Source: Budorcas taxicolor
Lineage: Eukaryota > Chordata > Mammalia > Artiodactyla > Bovidae
Assembly: GCF_023091745.1 (NCBI RefSeq)
Contig: NW_026292661.1
Span: forward strand, 1,860,001 to 1,924,000
Reading direction: 5' to 3'
DNA: 64,000 nt
The notes below the pieces were generated by a model. The model worked only from the letters and a program-made list of their open reading frames with translations. It did not search any database and was not told where the DNA came from. A program made the translations under genes and the position numbers. This document shows, one piece after another, positions 59,590-64,000 of the stretch (position 1 is its first letter; every line of letters begins with the position of its first letter).

Positions 59590-60405
59590 TGATCAGCCTC
59601 GAGACGTCTCAGCGGAAATGGGCCTCATCTCGTCTGGAGGGGAGAACCTCCTGGATTTTCTCGAGTTGCGGCAGGTCTTCTCGAGTTACGACGGGGACCT
59701 CAGGGACCCGCTCTGGTGGCCTCAGGAAAGGCCAGTCCCCATGCGAGTTGCTAGGGGACCTCTCGGGATTCCTCTCCCGTCCATGCCGGGGCCTCAGTCC
59801 TTGTGTGGAGTCGGGGCCGGAACCTGAGGATTCCTCTCCAGTGTTGCCATGGATCTTGGGGTGCTTCTGAGTCTCCCCAGGGGAGTCAGGCCTCGTCTCG
59901 AGTGGGGGCATGCACGTGCGCTTTCCTCCCGAGCTGCAGCAGTAGTGTCACGCTTCCTGTCACGTGGAACAAGGGATCTGTGTCTTTCCCTCGAGGCTGT
60001 CCCTCGAGGCTTTCCCACGAGGCTTTCCCACAGGGCTGTGCCACGTGCCACCTTGGTGTGAGTCGATCCTCGGCGTGAAAGACGAGCCGGTGAAGGGAAA
60101 AGAGGTTCCTCTGGAATGGACTGAGACATCTGGGGGACTCTTGGAATGGTGGCACGACCCTGGAGTTCCTCTCGCCGTTCCTGTTGAGAGGGCCTCCTCT
60201 TGAGATGCGACGGGAAGGCCGGGAACTCTTTCCCGAAGAAGCAGGGAAAGGATCCCTCATCTCGAGCTACGAGGCGGAAACGGGGCTCCTCTGGATGTGG
60301 GCGGGACCCTCGTGATTCCTCTCGAGTGGAGACGGGTATGTCGGGGAACTTCTTGTTTTGCACCAAGGGTGTGAAGGACCCTTTCGAAGTTCCAGAGGTG
60401 AGGTG
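59590..60405 (+). repeat. Hybrid monomer e/b
   Basis: The 5' half has GACGTCTCAG and CATCTCGTCTGG near 59627, shared with the monomer at 62038. GTGGAACAAGG near 59966 is followed only ~10 bp later by the type b markers TGTGTCTTTCC and, near 60232, CCCGAAGAAGC. The switch point therefore lies at the start of the 13-bp ladder. Confidence 0.85.
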
Positions 60406-62037
60406 TGATCAGCCTCGAGACGTCTCAGCGGAAATGGGCCTCATCTCGCCTGGAGGGGAGAACCTCCTGGATTTTCTCGAGTTGCGGGAGGTCTTCTCGA
60501 GTTACGACGGGGACCTCAGGGACCCGCTCTGGTGGCCTCAGGAAAGGCCAGTCCCCATGCGAGTTGCTAGGGGACCTCTCGGGATTCCTCTCCCGTCCAT
60601 GCCGGGGCCTCAGTCCTTGTGTGGAGTCGGGGCCGGAACCTGAGGATTCCTCTCCAGTGTTGCCATGGATCTTGGGGTGCTTCTGAGTCTCCCCAGGGGA
60701 GTCAGGCCTCGTCTCGAGTGGGGGCGTGCACGTGCGCTTTCCTCCCGAGCTGCAGCAGTAATGTCACCCTTCCTGTCACGTGGATCAAGGGATCTGTGGC
60801 TTTCCCTCGAGGCTGTCCCTCGAGGCTTTCCCACGAGGCTTTCCCACAGGGCTGTGCCACGTGCCACCTTGGTGTGAGTCGATCCTCGGCGTGAAAGACG
60901 AGCCGGTGAAGGGAAAAGAGGTTCCTCTGGAATGGACTGAGACATCTGGGGGACTCATGGAATGGTGGCACGACCCTGGAGTTCCTCTCGCCGTTCCTGT
61001 TGAGAGGGCCTCCTCTTGAGATGCGACGGGAAGGCCGTGAACTCTTTCCCGACGAAGCAGGGAAAGGATCCCTCATGTCGAGCTACGAGGCGGAAACGGG
61101 GCTCCTCTGGATGTGGGCGGGACCCTCGTGATTCCTCTCGAGTGGAGACGGGTATGTCGGGGAACTTCTTGATTTGCACCAAGGGTGTGAAGGAGCCTTT
61201 CGAAGTTCCAGAGGTGAGGTGTGATCAGCCTCGAGACGCCTCAGCGGAAATGGGCCTCATCTCGCCTGGAGGGGAGAACCACCTGGATTTTCTCGAGTTG
61301 CGGCAGGTCTTCTCGAGTTACGACGGGGACCTCAGGGACCCGCTCTGGTGGCCTCAGGAAAGGCCAGTCCCCATGCGAGTTGCTAGGGGACCTCTCGGGA
61401 TTCCTCTCCCGTCCATGCCGGGGCCTCAGTCCTTGTGTGGAGATGGGGCCGGAACCTGAGGATTCCTCTCCAGTGTTGCCATGGATCTTGGGGTGCTTCT
61501 GAGTCTCCCCAGGGGAGTCAGGCCTCGTCTCGAGTGGGGGCATGCACGTGCGCTTTCCTCCCGAGCTGCAGCAGCAGTGTCACGCTTCCTGTCACGTGGT
61601 TCAAGGGATCTGTGGCTTTCCCTCGAGGCTGTCCCTCGAGGCTTTCCCACGAGGCTTTCCCACAGGGCTGTGCCACGTGCCACCTTGGTGTGAGTCGATC
61701 CTCGGCGTGAAAGACGAGCCGGTGAAGGGAAAAGAGGTTCCTCTGGAATGGACTGAGACATCTGGGGGACTCTTGGAATGGTGGCACGACCCTGGAGTTC
61801 CTCTCGCCGTTCCTGTTGAGAGGGCCTCCTCTTGAGAAGCGACGGGAAGGCCGGGAAATCTTTCCCGACGAAGCAGGGAAAGGATCCCTCATCTCGAGCT
61901 ACGAGGCGGAAACGGGGCTCCTCTGGATGTGGGCGGGACCCTCGTGATTCCTCTCGAGTGGAGACGGGTATGTCGGGGAACTTCTTGATTTGCACCAAGG
62001 GTGTGAAGGACCCTTTCGAAGTTCCAGAGGTGAGGTG
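60406..62037 (+). repeat. Dimer c-d, third copy (d partly altered)
   Basis: The c monomer (60406) matches 57958. The d monomer (61222) keeps GAACCACC, GCAGCAGCAG, GTGGTTCAAGG and GAGAAGCG but lacks CTCAGGATT, CAGTCATTG and GTCCGAGCC, having the common text there plus GGAGATGGGG near 61440. A short conversion tract of about 130 bp would explain the loss of three linked markers. Confidence 0.82.
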
Positions 62038-62853
62038 TGATCAGCCTCGAGACGTCTCAGCGGAAATGGGCCTCATCTCGTCTGGAGGGGAGAACCTCCT
62101 GGATTTTCTCGAGTTGCGGCAGGTCTTCTCGAGTTACGACGGGGACCTCAGGGACCCGCTCTGGTGGCCTCAGGAAAGGCCAGTCCCCATGCGAGTTGCT
62201 AGGGGACCTCTCGGGATTCCTCTCCCGTCCATGCCGGGGCCTCAGTCCTTGTGTGGAGTCGGGGCCGGAACCTGAGGATTCCTCTCCAGTGTTGCCATGG
62301 ATCTTGGGGTGCTTCTGAGTCTCCCCAGGGGAGTCAGGCCTCGTCTCGAGTGGGGGCATGCACGTGCGCTTTCCTCCCGAGCTGCAGCAGTAGTGTCACG
62401 CTTCCTGTCACGTGGAACAAGGGATCTGTGGCTTTCCCTCGAGGCTGTCCCTCGAGGCTTTCCCACGAGGCTTTCCCACAGGGCTGTGCCACGTGCCACC
62501 TTGGTGTGAGTCGATCCTCGGCGTGAAAAACGAGCCGTTGAAGGGAAAAGAGGTTCCTCTGGAATGGAGTGAGACATCTGGGGGACTCTTGGAATGGTGG
62601 CACGACCCTGGAGTTCCTCTCGCCGTTCCTGTAGAGAGGGCCTCCTCTTGAGATGCGACGGGAAGGCCGGGAACTCTTTCCCGACGAAGCAGGGAAAGGA
62701 TCCCTCATCTCGAGCTACGAGGCGGTAACGGGGCTCCTCTGGATGTGGGCGGGACCCTCGTGATTCCTCTCGAGTGGAGACGGGTATGTCGGGGAACTTC
62801 TTGATTTGCACCAAGGGTGTGAAGGACCCTTTCGAAGTTCCAGAGGGGAGGTG
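62038..62853 (+). repeat. Hybrid monomer e/a
   Basis: The 5' half equals the monomer at 59590 (CATCTCGTCTGG, GTGGAACAAGG near 62414). From about 62526 it carries the type a markers GAAAAACGAGCCGTTG, GGAGTGAG, CTGTAGAGAGG and GGCGGTAACG. The switch lies between ~62425 and ~62526, again at or just after the 13-bp ladder. It is followed by a type b monomer, as expected if the crossover joined it to an a-b-c trimer. Confidence 0.87.
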
Positions 62854-63669
62854 TGATCAGCCTCGAGACGCCTCAGCGGAAATGGGCCTCATCTCGCCTG
62901 GAGGGGAGAACCTCCTGGATTTTCTCGAGTTGCGGCAGGTCTTCTCGAGTTACGACGGGGACCTCAGGGACCCGCTCTGGTGGCCTCAGGAAAGGCCAGT
63001 CCCCATGCGAGTTGCTAGGGGACCTCTCGGGATTCCTCTCCCGTCCATGCCGGGGCCTCAGTCCTTGTGTGGAGTCGGGGCCGGAACCTGAGGATTCCTC
63101 TCCAGTGTTGCCATGGATCTAGGGGTGCTTCTGAGTCTCCCCAGGGGAGTCAGGCCTCGTCTCGAGTGGGGGCATGCACGTGCGCTTTCCTCCCGAGCTG
63201 CAGCAGTAGTGTCACGCTTCCTGTCACGTGGATCAAGGGATCTGTGTCTTTCCCTCGAGGCTGTCCCTCGAGGCTTTCCCACGAGGCTTTCCCACAGGGC
63301 TGTGCCACGTGCCACCTTGGTGTGAGTCGATCCTCGGCGTGAAAGACGAGCCGGTGAAGGGAAAAGAGGTTCCTCTGGAATGGACTGAGACATCTGGGGG
63401 ACTCTTGGAATGGTGGCACGACCCTGGAGTTCCTCTCGCCGTTCCTGTTGAGAGGGCCTCCTCTTGAGATGCGACGGGAAGGCCGGGAACTCTTTCCCGA
63501 AGAAGCAGGGAAAGGATCCCTCATCTCGAGCTACGAGGCGGAAACGGGGCTCCTCTGGATGTGGGCGGGACCCTCGTGATTCCTCTCGAGTGGAGACGGG
63601 TATGTCGGGGAACTTCTTGTTTTGCACCAAGGGTGTGAAGGACCCTTTCGAAGTTCCAGAGGTGAGGTG
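62854..63669 (+). repeat. Type b monomer, third copy
   Basis: It matches the monomers at 53062 and 55510 (GATCTAGGGG near 63117, TGTGTCTTTCC near 63243, CCCGAAGAAGC near 63496), confirming that the a-b-c series resumes after the hybrid at 62038. Confidence 0.9.
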
Positions 63670-64000
63670 TGATCAGCCTCGAGACGTCTCAGCGGAAATG
63701 GGCCTCATCTCGCCTGGAGGGGAGAACCTCCTGGATTTTCTCGAGTTGCGGGAGGTCTTCTCGAGTTACGACGGGGACCTCAGGGACCCGCTCTGGTGGC
63801 CTCAGGAAAGGCCAGTCCCCATGCGAGTTGCTAGGGGACCTCTCGGGATTCCTCTCCCGTCCATGCCGGGGCCTCAGTCCTTGTGTGGAGACGGGGCCGG
63901 AACCCGAGGATTCCTCTCCAGTGTTGCCATGGATCTTGGGGTGCTTCTGAGTCTCCCCAGGGGAGTCAGGCCTCGTCTCGAGTGGGGGCATGCACGTGCG
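63670..64000 (+). repeat. Right-edge partial monomer, type c-like (331 bp)
   Basis: It begins as type c (GACGTCTCAG, GCGGGAGGTC near 63747) but has GGAGACGGGG near 63888, CCCGAGGATT near 63903 and the common GGCATGCACG near 63985 instead of GGCGTGCACG, so it may be another mosaic. The array continues past the window edge. Confidence 0.85.

Larger units (their letters stand above)
1..64000 (+). repeat. Tandem satellite array, 816-bp monomer (ruminant satellite I-like)
   Basis: One repeat family fills the window. A TGATCA site marks each monomer: starts are at 27, 843, 1658 and 2473; then every 816 bp to 5737; then 6552 and 7367; then every 816 bp to 35111; then 35926 and every 816 bp to 63670. 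That gives 78 full copies, 73 of 816 bp and five of 815 bp, all in one orientation with no interruption. Copies differ mainly by point substitutions. The unit length, the CTCGAG-rich text and the 31-bp internal phasing fit the bovid satellite I family (sheep/goat 816-820 bp monomer, related to the bovine 1.715 satellite); this family match is from memory, not a search. Such satellites form centromeric and pericentromeric heterochromatin. The strand given is arbitrary. Confidence 0.97.

Noticed and set aside
1..64000. A CRISPR array or bacterial tandem-repeat locus
   Set aside because: The 816-bp unit has no repeat/spacer division, the 13-bp ladder has no spacers, and there are no neighbouring genes. 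The sequence fits ruminant satellite DNA.
1..64000. Transposon or retroelement insertions, or inverted segments
   Set aside because: TGATCA sites are spaced 815 or 816 bp throughout and all monomers face one way, so there is no room for an insertion or inversion.

Overview
The whole 64 kb window is one uninterrupted, head-to-tail array of a single GC-rich, CpG-rich satellite DNA. The monomer is 816 bp. I phased it on a TGATCA (BclI) site found once in every copy. The window holds 78 complete monomers plus a 26-bp stub at the left and a 331-bp partial copy at the right. Five monomers are 815 bp; the other 73 are exactly 816 bp. All copies face the same way. I see no transposon, unique sequence, gene, RNA gene or CRISPR array anywhere. 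The many open reading frames on both strands recur once per monomer, overlap one another, and are by-products of a stop-poor repeat.

The source is almost certainly a ruminant, most likely a sheep or goat (Caprini). From memory, the ovine/caprine centromeric satellite I has an 816-820 bp monomer, is related to the bovine 1.715 satellite, and is thought to derive from a ~31-bp ancestral unit. The unit length matches. So does the internal layout: CTCGAG cores 62, 217 and 93 bp apart are exact multiples of 31. An uninterrupted array of this size points to a long-read assembly of pericentromeric or centromeric heterochromatin. Species assignment is inference; no database search was possible.

Layout. 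(1) 1-11446: 14 monomers with single-base indels and scattered shared haplotypes. (2) 11447-15526: five monomers resembling parts of the next block. (3) 15527-31030: two copies of a higher-order repeat (HOR), one of 9 monomers (7344 bp) and one of 10 (8160 bp), differing by only a few substitutions per monomer outside the one extra monomer. (4) 31031-43269: dimer and trimer HORs, a pair of apparently identical adjacent monomers, and a dense substitution tract shared by three monomers that looks like gene conversion from a divergent subfamily. (5) 43270-52245: 11 heterogeneous monomers with mostly private variants. (6) 52246-64000: very recently amplified trimers and dimers with monomer order a-b-c-a-b-c-d-c-d-e-c-d-e-b-c and two clear hybrid monomers.

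Each monomer also holds an internal ladder of five 13-bp repeats, a 14-nt alternating purine-pyrimidine tract, three CACGTG palindromes and about 50 CpGs. The interest of the window lies in the history of unequal exchange and conversion recorded by these variants. I found no evidence of a new protein-coding or defence system.
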